A stretch of DNA of 64,000 nt from Mucilaginibacter saanensis. GTDB taxonomy: Bacteria > Bacteroidota > Bacteroidia > Sphingobacteriales > Sphingobacteriaceae. The position numbers and the translations under genes are program-made. The stretch covers positions 434,001 to 498,000 of the forward strand of contig NZ_JACHBZ010000001.1 of NCBI RefSeq assembly GCF_014200575.1, written 5' to 3'. The stretch's first letter is position 1; every line of letters begins with the position of its first letter. This document shows, one piece after another, positions 52,057-59,940 of this stretch. The notes below the pieces were generated by a model. That model ran no database searches and was not told where the DNA came from. It worked only from the letters and a program-made list of their open reading frames with translations.

Positions 52057-53196
52057 ATGCATTTCGAATTTACAGAAGAACAGTTGATGATACGCCAGGC
52101 TGCGCGTGATTTTGCTCAAACAGAATTAAAGCCGGGAGTAATTGAGCGCGATGAACATCAGAAATTTCCGGCTGAGCAGGTAAAAAAATTGGGCGAACTG
52201 GGATTTTTAGGAATGATGGTGTCGCCGCAATATGGCGGTAGCGGCATGGATGCCATATCTTATGTACTGGTGATGGAGGAGCTTTCAAAAATTGATGCTT
52301 CTGCGTCGGTAGTGGTTTCGGTAAATAACTCGCTGGTGTGTTATGGTCTTGAAAAATATGGTAACGAAGCACAAAAGCAAAAATACCTGGTACCCCTGGC
52401 TAAGGGCGAAAAAATAGGGGCGTTTTGTCTTTCGGAGCCCGAAGCCGGTTCAGATGCTACCTCACAACGCACCACGGCTGTTGATATGGGTGATCATTAC
52501 CTGCTCAACGGAACCAAAAACTGGATCACCAACGGCAGCTCCGCCTCTACCTATCTTGTAATAGCTCAAACTGATGCCTCCAAAAAACATCATGGTATTA
52601 ATGCACTTATTGTTGAAAGAGAAATGGAGGGCTTTACCGTAGGTAATAAAGAAAATAAGATGGGCATCCGTGGCTCAGATACACATTCACTGATGTTTAC
52701 CGATGTAAAAGTACCCAAGGAAAACCGGATAGGTGATGAAGGCTTTGGATTTAAATTTGCCATGAGCACGTTAGAAGGCGGTCGCATAGGTATTGCCGCC
52801 CAAGCATTGGGCATAGCATCCGGAGCACATGAACTGGCTGTACAATATGCTAAGGAGCGCAAAGCTTTTGGTAAAACAATTGCCGACCTGCAGGCTATTC
52901 AGTTTAAACTGGCTGATATGGCTACCGAGATAGAGGCCGCCCGTTTATTGTGCCTCAAAGCTGCCTGGCTGAAAGATCATGGGCATCCTTATGCCAAGGC
53001 CAGTTCAATGGCTAAGCTTTTTGCCTCAGAAGTGGCTATGCGTACCACCATTGAGGCCGTGCAGATTCATGGTGGATATGGCTTTGTTAAGGAATATCAT
53101 GTGGAGCGTTTAATGCGTGATGCTAAGATAACGCAGATATATGAGGGCACTTCTGAAATTCAAAGAATTGTCATTTCGCGCGAAGTTTTGAAATAG
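52057..53196 (+). CDS. Acyl-CoA dehydrogenase
   Basis: 379 residues from ATG 52057 (MHFEFTEEQLMIRQAARDFA); the upstream extension reads through the palindrome and is not supported. Signature blocks: GAFCLSEPEAGSD (FAD/substrate), ITNGSSASTYLVIAQTD, RKAFGKTIADLQAIQFKLADM and HGGYGFVKEYHVERLMRDAKITQIYEGTSEIQ. The catalytic base is Glu363 in IYEGTSEIQR, as in short/medium-chain enzymes. FAD enzyme of fatty-acid or branched-chain beta oxidation. A terminator and palindrome in front suggest tight control. Confidence 0.95.
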   Translation: MHFEFTEEQLMIRQAARDFAQTELKPGVIERDEHQKFPAEQVKKLGELGFLGMMVSPQYGGSGMDAISYVLVMEELSKIDASASVVVSVNNSLVCYGLEKYGNEAQKQKYLVPLAKGEKIGAFCLSEPEAGSDATSQRTTAVDMGDHYLLNGTKNWITNGSSASTYLVIAQTDASKKHHGINALIVEREMEGFTVGNKENKMGIRGSDTHSLMFTDVKVPKENRIGDEGFGFKFAMSTLEGGRIGIAAQALGIASGAHELAVQYAKERKAFGKTIADLQAIQFKLADMATEIEAARLLCLKAAWLKDHGHPYAKASSMAKLFASEVAMRTTIEAVQIHGGYGFVKEYHVERLMRDAKITQIYEGTSEIQRIVISREVLK

Positions 53197-53218
53197 TTGG
53201 CTTGTTTTCATACTTTTG
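53186..53218 (+). promoter_or_regulatory. Promoter of the TlpA-like gene
   Basis: TTTTG at 53186-53190 (-33) and TACTTTTG at 53211-53218 (-7), spacing 20 bp: a good match to the Bacteroidota promoter. It overlaps the end of the acyl-CoA dehydrogenase gene. A second box TATTTTTG (53242-53249) ends only 3 nt before the ATG. Confidence 0.6.
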
Positions 53219-53252
53219 GAAAGTATATTAATTTAGTAGACTATTTTTGAAC

Positions 53253-54485
53253 ATGAGTTATAAAGCTATCATAACCACCATAGGTCTTGCGGTATTATTT
53301 CAGGTATCTTACGCACAAACCAAACTTAAAACCGGCTTGTGGCGTGGTGCCCTTAAAACATCGTCAGGGGTAGATATACCGTTTAATTTTGATGTAAAAG
53401 ATACCGCTGGCAGGCAGCAGCTGGCTATCATTAACGGTGCCGAAAGATTTAAGGTAACCGATATAACAACCAAAGATGATTCGGTGTTTATACATATGCC
53501 TTTGTTTAATTCGGAGTTTAAATTAAAGCTTGACGGCGGCAATTTAAAGGGACAATGGATCAGGCACCTTGGCGAGCGCGATGCTTTTGTTGAGTTTTCT
53601 GCACAACCTAACACCTCATGGCGGTTTTTAAAAACACCCGAAAAGCCAACTTACAGTGTAGATGGGCGCTGGTCGGCTATTTTAGGTGGGGGCGAAGGCC
53701 GTGATACCACTGTTGGCGAGTTTAAGCAAAATGGCAATAAGCTTACTGGTACATTTTTAACTACCACCGGCGATTACCGTTACCTGGAAGGTTCTGTGTC
53801 TGGCGATAAACTATACTTGTCGTGCTTTGACGGGGGACATGCCTACACATTTACAGCAACTATTAAAGATGCACAAACTATAACCGAGGGCAAGTTTTAT
53901 GCAGGTGCTTCATCGGTGCAGCCCTGGGAGGCGGTTAAGGATGCCAATGCCAAACTGCCTGATGCCTATTCGCTTACCGCGCTTAAACCGGGATATAAGA
54001 AAATAGATTTTACTTTTAAGGATATCAACGGCAAGGAAGTATCCTTACAGGATGCCCGTTATAAAAATAAGGTAGTAATTGTGCAGATATTAGGTTCGTG
54101 GTGCCCTAACTGTATGGACGAAACCGCTTACATGGTGAACTATTATAAAAAATTTCAGCCCAAAGGCGTTGAGGTTATAGGGCTTGCTTATGAACGTACT
54201 ACCAACTTTGAAAAATCACAGAAAGCGCTGCAGCAGATAAAGGACAGATTTAATGTACCTTATCCATTGCTCATAACCGGTTACACCAGCAACAGATCCG
54301 AAACGGCTAAAAGCTTGCCTATGTTGGCAAAAATAGTTGGCTTCCCTACAACTATTATTATTGATAAAAGCGGCGATGTGCGGAAAATACACACCGGTTT
54401 CAATGGCCCGGGTACAGGCGAGCATTATACCGAATTTATCAGCGAGTTTGAAAAGCTAACCAACGATCTGTTGGCCGAGAAATAA
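53253..54485 (+). CDS. TlpA/ResA-like thioredoxin-fold protein with N-terminal beta domain
   Basis: 410 residues from ATG 53253 (MSYKAIITT). Signal peptide cut after SYA. Residues about 25-235 form two beta-rich units (TGLWRGALKTSSG..., then VDGRWSAILGGGEGRDTTVGEF ... GNKLTGTFLTTTGDYRYLEG). The thioredoxin domain (about 255-405) carries the redox pair Cys284/Cys287 in GSWCPNCMDE and the cis-Pro segment KIVGFPTTIIID. Acts in the periplasm as a disulfide reductase or oxidase. The KLTGT units resemble the tandem paralogues at 58999 and 59533. Ends at a very long palindrome. Confidence 0.9.
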   Translation: MSYKAIITTIGLAVLFQVSYAQTKLKTGLWRGALKTSSGVDIPFNFDVKDTAGRQQLAIINGAERFKVTDITTKDDSVFIHMPLFNSEFKLKLDGGNLKGQWIRHLGERDAFVEFSAQPNTSWRFLKTPEKPTYSVDGRWSAILGGGEGRDTTVGEFKQNGNKLTGTFLTTTGDYRYLEGSVSGDKLYLSCFDGGHAYTFTATIKDAQTITEGKFYAGASSVQPWEAVKDANAKLPDAYSLTALKPGYKKIDFTFKDINGKEVSLQDARYKNKVVIVQILGSWCPNCMDETAYMVNYYKKFQPKGVEVIGLAYERTTNFEKSQKALQQIKDRFNVPYPLLITGYTSNRSETAKSLPMLAKIVGFPTTIIIDKSGDVRKIHTGFNGPGTGEHYTEFISEFEKLTNDLLAEK

Positions 54486-54497
54486 TTGCTGGCAACG

Positions 54498-54549
54498 TAT
54501 AAACAGAAAAGGGTTATTGTATGCATACAATAACCCTTTTCTGTTTATA
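54498..54549. terminator. 52-bp perfect palindrome, terminator-like
   Basis: Arms of 26 bp (54498-54523 and 54524-54549) are exactly complementary with no spacer; the core is GTATG/CATAC and each arm holds AAAAGGGTTATTG. It begins 13 bp after the stop of the TlpA-like gene. As RNA it folds into a very long hairpin ending in CTGTTT, so it should stop transcription on the plus strand. Confidence 0.9.
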
Positions 54550-54650
54550 AAAACATCTCCATTGTTTTAATACCTGGCGTGTATTGATTATTAAATTATA
54601 AAAATTAAAACCAATAACGCGCCCGCGCATTTAATAATAAAAGGAAAATT

Positions 54651-54920
54651 ATGAATGCTTATCAGCAAAAATGGCTTAATGTATTAAATAATGCTAATCT
54701 GCCCGGATGGAAAATTGAAGCCCGCGGAGAGGATATATTTATTGATATGCCGCACGTAACCGATCTGAAATTAATAAGAGATAACCTTCCCGAAACCATA
54801 GGATTGATGGCCCTGGATATCGATCTGCCAAAGGAACGGCTCAATTTTATTTTTCATAACGGATACGAGCAATTTGAATACCTGATTAATCCGGGTAATG
54901 AGGATCTGAATGAGGAATGA
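54651..54920 (+). CDS. Conserved small hypothetical protein
   Basis: 89 residues, soluble and acidic: AYQQKWLNVLNNANLPGWKIEARGEDIFIDMPHVTDLKLIRDNLPETIGLMALDI. It reads as a compact alpha/beta domain, with no motif I recognise. Its TGA stop directly abuts the stop of the convergent MFS gene (TGATCA). Confidence 0.7.
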   Translation: MNAYQQKWLNVLNNANLPGWKIEARGEDIFIDMPHVTDLKLIRDNLPETIGLMALDIDLPKERLNFIFHNGYEQFEYLINPGNEDLNEE

Positions 54921-56072
54921 TCAGATTTTGGCCTTGGTGGATACAATTACTACCGATACCCCCATGGCAGCAATCAGCACAAACGAAGCTCTTAACGTAG
55001 CTATACCCGCAATAAAGCCAATAACCGGAGGGCCAATCAAAAAGCCCATAAAGCCAATGGTTGATACTGCTGCTAAAGCAACACCAGGTAGCATAGTTTT
55101 TGATTTTCCAGCTGCGCTATATACCATAGGCACAACAGATGATACACCTGCACCTACCAGTAAAAAGCCGGCCATAGCCGAATATATATATGGAAATGCT
55201 ACTGCTATTAACAACCCGGTAGCGGTTAAGGTACCGCTAACCTGTAGGGTACGTTTTAAGCCATACCGGTGTGCAAACCAATCGGCAACAAATCTGCCGC
55301 CTGCCATGGTGGCCATAAAGGTGGTAAAACCTATACCTACTAATGCAGTAGGAGCAAGTACCACTTTTTTAAAGTAAATAACGCTCCAGTCAAACATGGC
55401 TCCTTCGCAAATCATGGAGCAAAAAGCTATAACACCCAGTTTAATCAGGGAGCGATCGGGCATTACAAACACGGGACCGGCACTTGCAACCTTATCATCC
55501 TTAAGATACTTGGCTGACACAACCACACCTATGGCAATTACTACCAGCATCAATAAAAAGTGATGGAAAGGGGCAATACCTTTGGCTATCATAAAAGTAC
55601 CTATACCTGCACCTGTAAAACCTGCCAGGCTCCATAAACCATGAAACGAGGCCAGTATAGGCTTTTGATATAACTCCTCTGTGGCAACAGCCTGCGTATT
55701 AACTGCTATATTAACAGCGTTACTGCTAAAGCCAAAGCACACCAGGCAAATAATAAGCTGAAATGTGTTTTGAGCTAAACCCAGGCTTACCAAAGCTACC
55801 GCATATACTAATAAAGCACTGATGAGCAATTTACGACTGCCAATTTTAGTGATGATCCACCCTGAAAATGGAAGGGAGCACATTAAACCAACCGGAAGCG
55901 AAAACAATACCGCACCTAAAGCAGCATCAGAAAGGCCCATGGTTTGCTGTACAGTGGCTATACGCGATGCCCAGCTTGAAAAGCTTAAACCCGCCATAAA
56001 AAACATGGCTCCTACCGCTATGCGGAGGGCTTGTTTTGATGTTGGAGCTGTTAAGGCAGGCGAATCTATCAT
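54921..56072 (-). CDS. MFS transporter (YbjJ-like)
   Basis: 383 residues from ATG 56072 (MIDSPALTAPTSKQ), chosen because the upstream residues add a poor prefix through the operator. 12 helices: FMAGLSFSSWASRIATVQQTMGLSDAALGAVLFSLPVGLM is the characteristic N-terminus of YbjJ-like MFS carriers, and SGWIITKIGSRKLL is motif A-like. Probable sugar or metabolite transporter; substrate unknown. A palindrome at 56087-56109 lies just upstream. Confidence 0.9.
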   Translation of the reverse strand: MIDSPALTAPTSKQALRIAVGAMFFMAGLSFSSWASRIATVQQTMGLSDAALGAVLFSLPVGLMCSLPFSGWIITKIGSRKLLISALLVYAVALVSLGLAQNTFQLIICLVCFGFSSNAVNIAVNTQAVATEELYQKPILASFHGLWSLAGFTGAGIGTFMIAKGIAPFHHFLLMLVVIAIGVVVSAKYLKDDKVASAGPVFVMPDRSLIKLGVIAFCSMICEGAMFDWSVIYFKKVVLAPTALVGIGFTTFMATMAGGRFVADWFAHRYGLKRTLQVSGTLTATGLLIAVAFPYIYSAMAGFLLVGAGVSSVVPMVYSAAGKSKTMLPGVALAAVSTIGFMGFLIGPPVIGFIAGIATLRASFVLIAAMGVSVVIVSTKAKI

Positions 56073-56086
56073 TGTAATTATATTAT

Positions 56087-56109
56087 CTAAGTGTAAAAAG
56101 TACACTTAG
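56087..56109. promoter_or_regulatory. Inverted repeat operator candidate of the MFS gene
   Basis: CTAAGTGTA (56087-56095), 5 bp, TACACTTAG (56101-56109), a perfect 9-5-9 inverted repeat 15 bp upstream of the MFS start codon. A single half-site TACACTTA recurs at 56195-56202, and TAAGTGTA at about 57700, near the dsbA-like gene. A symmetrical site at this distance suits a repressor such as MarR or GntR type. Confidence 0.6.
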
Positions 56110-56214
56110 TATTGCTGATACAAATATAGCGCAATTAATTTATACATTAATATGCTAAATCGTTTTTTACACTGTTATGGATTAACAGTTTAATATACAC
56201 TTATTTTATTAAGC

Positions 56215-56757
56215 CTATTGCATTTTTATATTGAAAGATCCTGTTACGTTGGGGTGGATGTTACCGTGGTTATCTTTCAGATCGGCAGCAAAAGTGCCTT
56301 GTAAGGTTCCTTTTGCATTTTCGTAGGTTAAAGCGGTGATGGTTACCTTGCCTTCGTTGGTTTGATCGTCGGTCAGGTTGTTGGCTATTAACCCAATAAT
56401 ATCAAATGTGCCGGTTTGGGAGTTAAGGAATGAAAGCGTAAAAATATCAGCCGCTGAGTTTGCTCCTGTTGCGATAATGGTAGTTTGCCCTGTTGACGGC
56501 GATAAAATAGCATCGGGTGTATTGGGGAAATAGGTAACAAATGAGGCTGTTTTATTATAGGTAGTAGTTACGCCATCAACCTGAATTTTTACTGTATTCT
56601 CAGGGTTGGTGGTATTGTCGCCATTGTCAGGCGCCGTGTATCCAGGTATTGGAACTGTTTTGGTTGGATAAACAGGCGGATCGGGTTTACAGCCGTTTAT
56701 AACTACAACTAAAAACAAAAAAGTAAAAACTTTACAGTACCAGTTACCCATACACAT
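56215..56757 (-). CDS. Hypothetical lipoprotein
   Basis: 180 residues. Lipobox VINGC (Cys23), then a Pro/Thr/Asn-rich linker (about 25-55) and a beta-rich domain (KIQVDGVTTTYNKTASFVTYF ... IFTLSFLNSQTGTFDIIGLIANN ... GTLQGTFAADLKDNHGN ... VTGSFNIKMQ). Pattern of small Bacteroidota surface lipoproteins with a DUF6252-like or lipocalin-like core. Not recognised further. Confidence 0.8.
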   Translation of the reverse strand: MCMGNWYCKVFTFLFLVVVINGCKPDPPVYPTKTVPIPGYTAPDNGDNTTNPENTVKIQVDGVTTTYNKTASFVTYFPNTPDAILSPSTGQTTIIATGANSAADIFTLSFLNSQTGTFDIIGLIANNLTDDQTNEGKVTITALTYENAKGTLQGTFAADLKDNHGNIHPNVTGSFNIKMQ

Positions 56758-56865
56758 TTAATGATAAGATTATTACGAGTTTTAAAGATATAATTGTTTC
56801 GGTTTATAATGAAATACTGAAAACTAATTGATATGTTAACGTATAAAAGCATTGTCGGCAGGCCT

Positions 56866-56917
56866 TAAATACGCAAGACCGGTTAACTCGTATAAATTAA
56901 CCGGTCTTGCGTATTTA
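56866..56917. terminator. Bidirectional hairpin terminator
   Basis: 20-21-bp perfect arms (left 56866-56886, right 56897-56917, core ACGCAAGACCGGTTAA) and a 10-nt loop, 25 bp past the stop of the DsbA-like gene. It isolates that gene from the lipoprotein gene downstream. Confidence 0.9.
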
Positions 56918-56941
56918 TAATAATCTGTGGTATATGAATTC

Positions 56942-57649
56942 TTAACCGCAATCGCCATCTGGCGAACATGATTCGCCTTCAATTATAGTTAATGCAGGTT
57001 TGGTGTTTTCCTGCTGCCATTCGGCAAACGACTTATCAATGGTTTCCTGAAATACATTAACCGCCTGGGCACCTGATACACCGTATTTGTTGTTCATCAC
57101 AAAAAACGGAACCCCTCTGATGCCCAAATGCTGTGCTTCGGCAATATCGTGCTTCACATCCCCGGCATAAGTATCACTTTGAAGTACTTGCTTTACTTCT
57201 TCAGCATCGAGCCCCACTTGGGTACCCAGTTTTACCAGGGTTTCCTGATCATCAATATTCAATCCGTCAGTAAAGTAGGCTTTGAATAAGGCTTCTTCTG
57301 CATTATCACCAACACCATGCTTTTTTGCCAGGTGACTAAAGCGGTGGGCATTGAAACTATTGGCCACCACAGATTTGTCGAAATTATAGGTAAGACCAAC
57401 CTCTGCTGCCATCTGGGTAACATGATCATTCATCTGCTGGGCATAGTCCAGTGTCCATCCCTTAGCATCGGCCAAGTATTGTGTAATATTTAAAGACGGA
57501 TCCGTTTTCATATCAGGGTTCAGCTGGAAGCTTTTCCACTCAATCTCTACCTGGTCCTGACGCCCTGATTGCTGCAATGCAGCTTCAAATCTGCGTTTAC
57601 CAATGTAACAGAAAGGGCACATTACATCAGACCATATCTCTATTTTCAT
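56942..57649 (-). CDS. DsbA-family oxidoreductase (FrnE-like)
   Basis: 235 residues, no signal peptide, so cytoplasmic as in FrnE relatives. MKIEIWSDVMCPFCYIGKRRFE: redox CPFC, Cys11 and Cys14. A helical insert (about 60-140) is followed by LGIRGVPFFVMNNKYGVSGAQ with the cis-Pro loop. A second Cys pair in GESCSPDGDCG closes the C-terminus and may make it a two-centre enzyme or a metal site. Divergent from the AhpD-like gene across a 263-bp region. Confidence 0.93.
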   Translation of the reverse strand: MKIEIWSDVMCPFCYIGKRRFEAALQQSGRQDQVEIEWKSFQLNPDMKTDPSLNITQYLADAKGWTLDYAQQMNDHVTQMAAEVGLTYNFDKSVVANSFNAHRFSHLAKKHGVGDNAEEALFKAYFTDGLNIDDQETLVKLGTQVGLDAEEVKQVLQSDTYAGDVKHDIAEAQHLGIRGVPFFVMNNKYGVSGAQAVNVFQETIDKSFAEWQQENTKPALTIIEGESCSPDGDCG

Positions 57650-57743
57650 GTTCTTGTTTTAACTTTATTCAAAAATAACATACCCTTAAATAATCCCCGT
57701 AAGTGTAAAGTAAAATTTAGCTGAATGTGACACTAAGTTTTGA

Positions 57744-57764
57744 GTATGTAACATTTGTACATAC
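57744..57764. promoter_or_regulatory. Inverted repeat between the dsbA-like and AhpD-like genes
   Basis: GTATGTA (57744-57750), 7 bp, TACATAC (57758-57764), with an overlapping small hairpin ACAGCTT/AAGCTGT (57763-57780). It lies in the shared divergent promoter region about 95 bp from one start and 149 bp from the other: a candidate redox operator. Confidence 0.45.
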
Positions 57765-57912
57765 AGCTTAAATAAGCTGTAGCACTTTATAGCCGAAAAA
57801 TAATCATACAGCAACAGTTAAATGAAAGTAATTTTGATAAATTAGGATCAATTATAACCCGATTTATTAAAAATACTGTTGTTAACCGGCGTAAGCCATA
57901 GCTAATTATAAC

Positions 57913-58479
57913 ATGCCACATATTCCATTAGACGAAAATTTGCCCGGGATTACGGGTTTGCTTAATTACCGGTTAGATACTGCCTTACCCATTAGGCAAC
58001 TTACCCAGATACTTTTGCGAGGCGAATCGACCCTTACAGAAGGGGAGCGGGAATTAATTGCAACCGTGGTTAGTAACGGCAACCAGTGTCGTTTTTGCAC
58101 CAATGCGCATACCGCCGCTGCCAATGTGCTCCTGGGCGAAACTGAAACTGCCGAAAAAGTAAAAAACGATCCGGATAATGCTCCTGTAAGCCAAAAGATG
58201 AAGTACTTGCTGGAGATTGCCCGCCAAACACAGATAAATGGCAAAAATGTTACACCGCAATTGATTGAACAAGCCCGGGCAGCGGGAGCTACTGATCTGG
58301 AGATTCACGATACCGTACTCATCGCCGCGCTGTTCAGCTTATATAATCGTTATGTTGATGGTTTAGCAAGCGTAACGCCAACTGATCCTGATTTTTATAA
58401 CCGCCTTGCAGGTATTTTAAAAACAAGCGGTTACCTGCCATCGGCCAACAGGTATGCTGCTCTAAAGGCAGATGAATAA
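57913..58479 (+). CDS. AhpD-like/carboxymuconolactone decarboxylase-family peroxidase-related protein
   Basis: 188 residues. An all-helical CMD fold with the CxxC motif Cys59/Cys62 and nearby His66 in NQCRFCTNAHTAAA. Such proteins act as alkylhydroperoxidase-like reductants. The early segment LDENLPGITGLLNYR is typical of the peroxidase-related subgroup. Cytoplasmic. Divergent from a CPFC oxidoreductase, so the two may share thiol-redox control. Confidence 0.9.
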   Translation: MPHIPLDENLPGITGLLNYRLDTALPIRQLTQILLRGESTLTEGERELIATVVSNGNQCRFCTNAHTAAANVLLGETETAEKVKNDPDNAPVSQKMKYLLEIARQTQINGKNVTPQLIEQARAAGATDLEIHDTVLIAALFSLYNRYVDGLASVTPTDPDFYNRLAGILKTSGYLPSANRYAALKADE

Positions 58480-58518
58480 AAGAAGTGTATAAACTTTACG
58501 TCAAAATACTGGGCAGGC

Positions 58519-58818
58519 TTAGCCCTCAATAACGGCTACAATTTTGCCAATGTCACTATCATTCATCAGCTCCTCTTCGGCAATGTTTGGATAGTATTTG
58601 TTTAGTATTTTTTTGATGAGCAGGTAGCTCTCAATAGATTGAATAGGCGGATTAGCCAGCTCATTAATAATAGAGCCAATCATCTTTATTTTTTTTGCCT
58701 CGTACTGGTTAAGCACAAAAGCAGAAGTTTTTTTACTACGACTGGTTATAATTAATTCATCAAGTTTCTTGATGTCTTCAATTAAGTCCATCAGCTTTAA
58801 TACTTCCACCTTTTTCAT
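58519..58818 (-). CDS. Small hypothetical helical protein
   Basis: 99 residues from ATG 58818 (MKKVEVLKLMDLIEDIKKLDEL). Charged, coiled-coil-like, no signal peptide. The box TAATTTTG ends 5 nt before the ATG, so the mRNA may be leaderless. Not recognised; no genes on its strand close by. Confidence 0.65.
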   Translation of the reverse strand: MKKVEVLKLMDLIEDIKKLDELIITSRSKKTSAFVLNQYEAKKIKMIGSIINELANPPIQSIESYLLIKKILNKYYPNIAEEELMNDSDIGKIVAVIEG

Positions 58819-58823
58819 CGTAC

Positions 58824-58831
58824 CAAAATTA
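58824..58831 (-). promoter_or_regulatory. -7 box TAATTTTG before the gene at 58818
   Basis: Reading the minus strand, TAATTTTG (58831 to 58824) fits TAnnTTTG and ends 5 nt before the ATG. No distinct -33 box was found. Confidence 0.4.
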
Positions 58832-58998
58832 AACAATTATTTGTGCCGCAAAATAACATTCACTTAATATATGAAAATAAATAGGCTAATTATGTTTGTT
58901 TAAGCCCACGGTAAGTGAATGTAATTGCAGGTTTAATAATTTGTACTTAACTGATTTTTAACAGAAAAGATTTATATTAGATAAATCAAAAACACATT

Positions 58999-59364
58999 AT
59001 GAAACGAAAAATTTTTGCTACTGTTCTGTTGGTAAGCTGCTTTATGGTTTGCCTTGCAGCTATTGCTGATTTGAGCGGCAAGTGGGCTGGTAAATTAGTT
59101 ATGGGGGACGGCACGGAATATCCCTTGCTGTATAATTTTAAGATTGACGGTGATAAATTAACCGGAACTGCACTTACTCCGGAGGGAGATACACCCATAA
59201 CCGCGGGTAAAACAGATGGTACTACTTTTTCATTTAATGTAACTACCAGTGGTATGGATATACCACATACCGGGAAGTTCTATGGCGATTCAACAGCTAT
59301 TGATTTGCAAATTAATGGTGCCAAAATACACTCCGTATTAAAAAGACCAGAAGAAAAAAAATAA
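58999..59364 (+). CDS. Small secreted protein, tandem paralogue 1
   Basis: 121 residues. Signal peptide MKRKIFATVLLVSCFMVCLAA, then a beta-rich domain DLSGKWAGKLVMGDGTEYPLLYNFKIDGDKLTGTALTPEGD ... FSFNVTTSGMDIPHTGKFYGDS ... LKRPEEKK. It is closely related to the gene at 59533-59889 (same order of blocks and the same ending LKR). Family known only as a common Bacteroidota periplasmic domain. Likely binds a small ligand or acts in envelope stress; unproven. Confidence 0.85.
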   Translation: MKRKIFATVLLVSCFMVCLAAIADLSGKWAGKLVMGDGTEYPLLYNFKIDGDKLTGTALTPEGDTPITAGKTDGTTFSFNVTTSGMDIPHTGKFYGDSTAIDLQINGAKIHSVLKRPEEKK

Positions 59365-59429
59365 AATATTTTGTGGCTATTATTAATATCAGCCATTTAA
59401 GATAGTTTACACTTGAACCTAACACTATA

Positions 59430-59457
59430 GAAAGCCTTACTAATAAGTAAGGCTTTC
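59430..59457 (+). terminator. Intrinsic terminator between the paralogues
   Basis: GAAAGCCTTACT (59430-59441), a 4-nt loop, AGTAAGGCTTTC (59446-59457), then TTATTTAG: a 12-bp perfect stem. It separates the two paralogous genes, so they are transcribed separately. Confidence 0.9.
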
Positions 59458-59532
59458 TTATTTAGTTAAACTAATTAACCAAAAGTTTGTATATCCATAG
59501 TGAGTAAGCTCAATGCTTGCCTGCATGCCCTC

Positions 59533-59889
59533 ATGAAAAAGAAGATATTTGCAACTGCCGTTCTCATTACATGCTTTGTAATTTGTTTTGCAGCGGCGCT
59601 GGATCTCAACGGAAAATGGATAGGTATTTTAAAGCTTCCGGACAGTACCTCATTTGCGGTAGGCTACACATTTAAGGTTGATAGTGATAAACTTACTGGC
59701 ACAGCACACATGCCACAGGGGGATGTGGATATAACCGATGGAATGATAAACGGAAGTGATTTTTCTTTTAACGTGCCTGTACCTGATGGTAATGCACCGC
59801 ATACCGGTAAACTTTACCAGGACTCTATAAAAATGCATATCGTATACAAGGGGCAGCATTTGGCCGCGGTGCTAAAACGCAGCAATTAA
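59533..59889 (+). CDS. Small secreted protein, tandem paralogue 2
   Basis: 118 residues from ATG 59533 (MKKKIFATAVLITCFVICFAA signal); the GTG start at 59500 is rejected because it adds 11 residues ahead of an intact signal peptide. Matches the 58999 gene block by block: LDLNGKWIGILK, FKVDSDKLTGTA, DFSFNVP, PHTGKLYQDS and AVLKRSN. The two diverged after a tandem duplication. Function unknown. Confidence 0.83.
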   Translation: MKKKIFATAVLITCFVICFAAALDLNGKWIGILKLPDSTSFAVGYTFKVDSDKLTGTAHMPQGDVDITDGMINGSDFSFNVPVPDGNAPHTGKLYQDSIKMHIVYKGQHLAAVLKRSN

Positions 59890-59902
59890 TATTATTTATC
59901 GG

Positions 59903-59933
59903 TTGCTTATTAAGCTTGCAGCTACTACCTTTG
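59903..59933 (+). promoter_or_regulatory. Promoter of the gene at 59941
   Basis: TTG at 59903-59905 and TACCTTTG at 59926-59933, spacing 20 bp, a full Bacteroidota promoter. The -7 box ends 7 nt before ATG 59941, so the transcript should begin at about the start codon. Confidence 0.6.
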
Positions 59934-59940
59934 CGGCAAC

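Noticed and set aside
59500..59532. GTG start of the second tandem paralogue
   Set aside because: It would put 11 extra residues in front of a complete signal peptide that matches its paralogue from ATG 59533.
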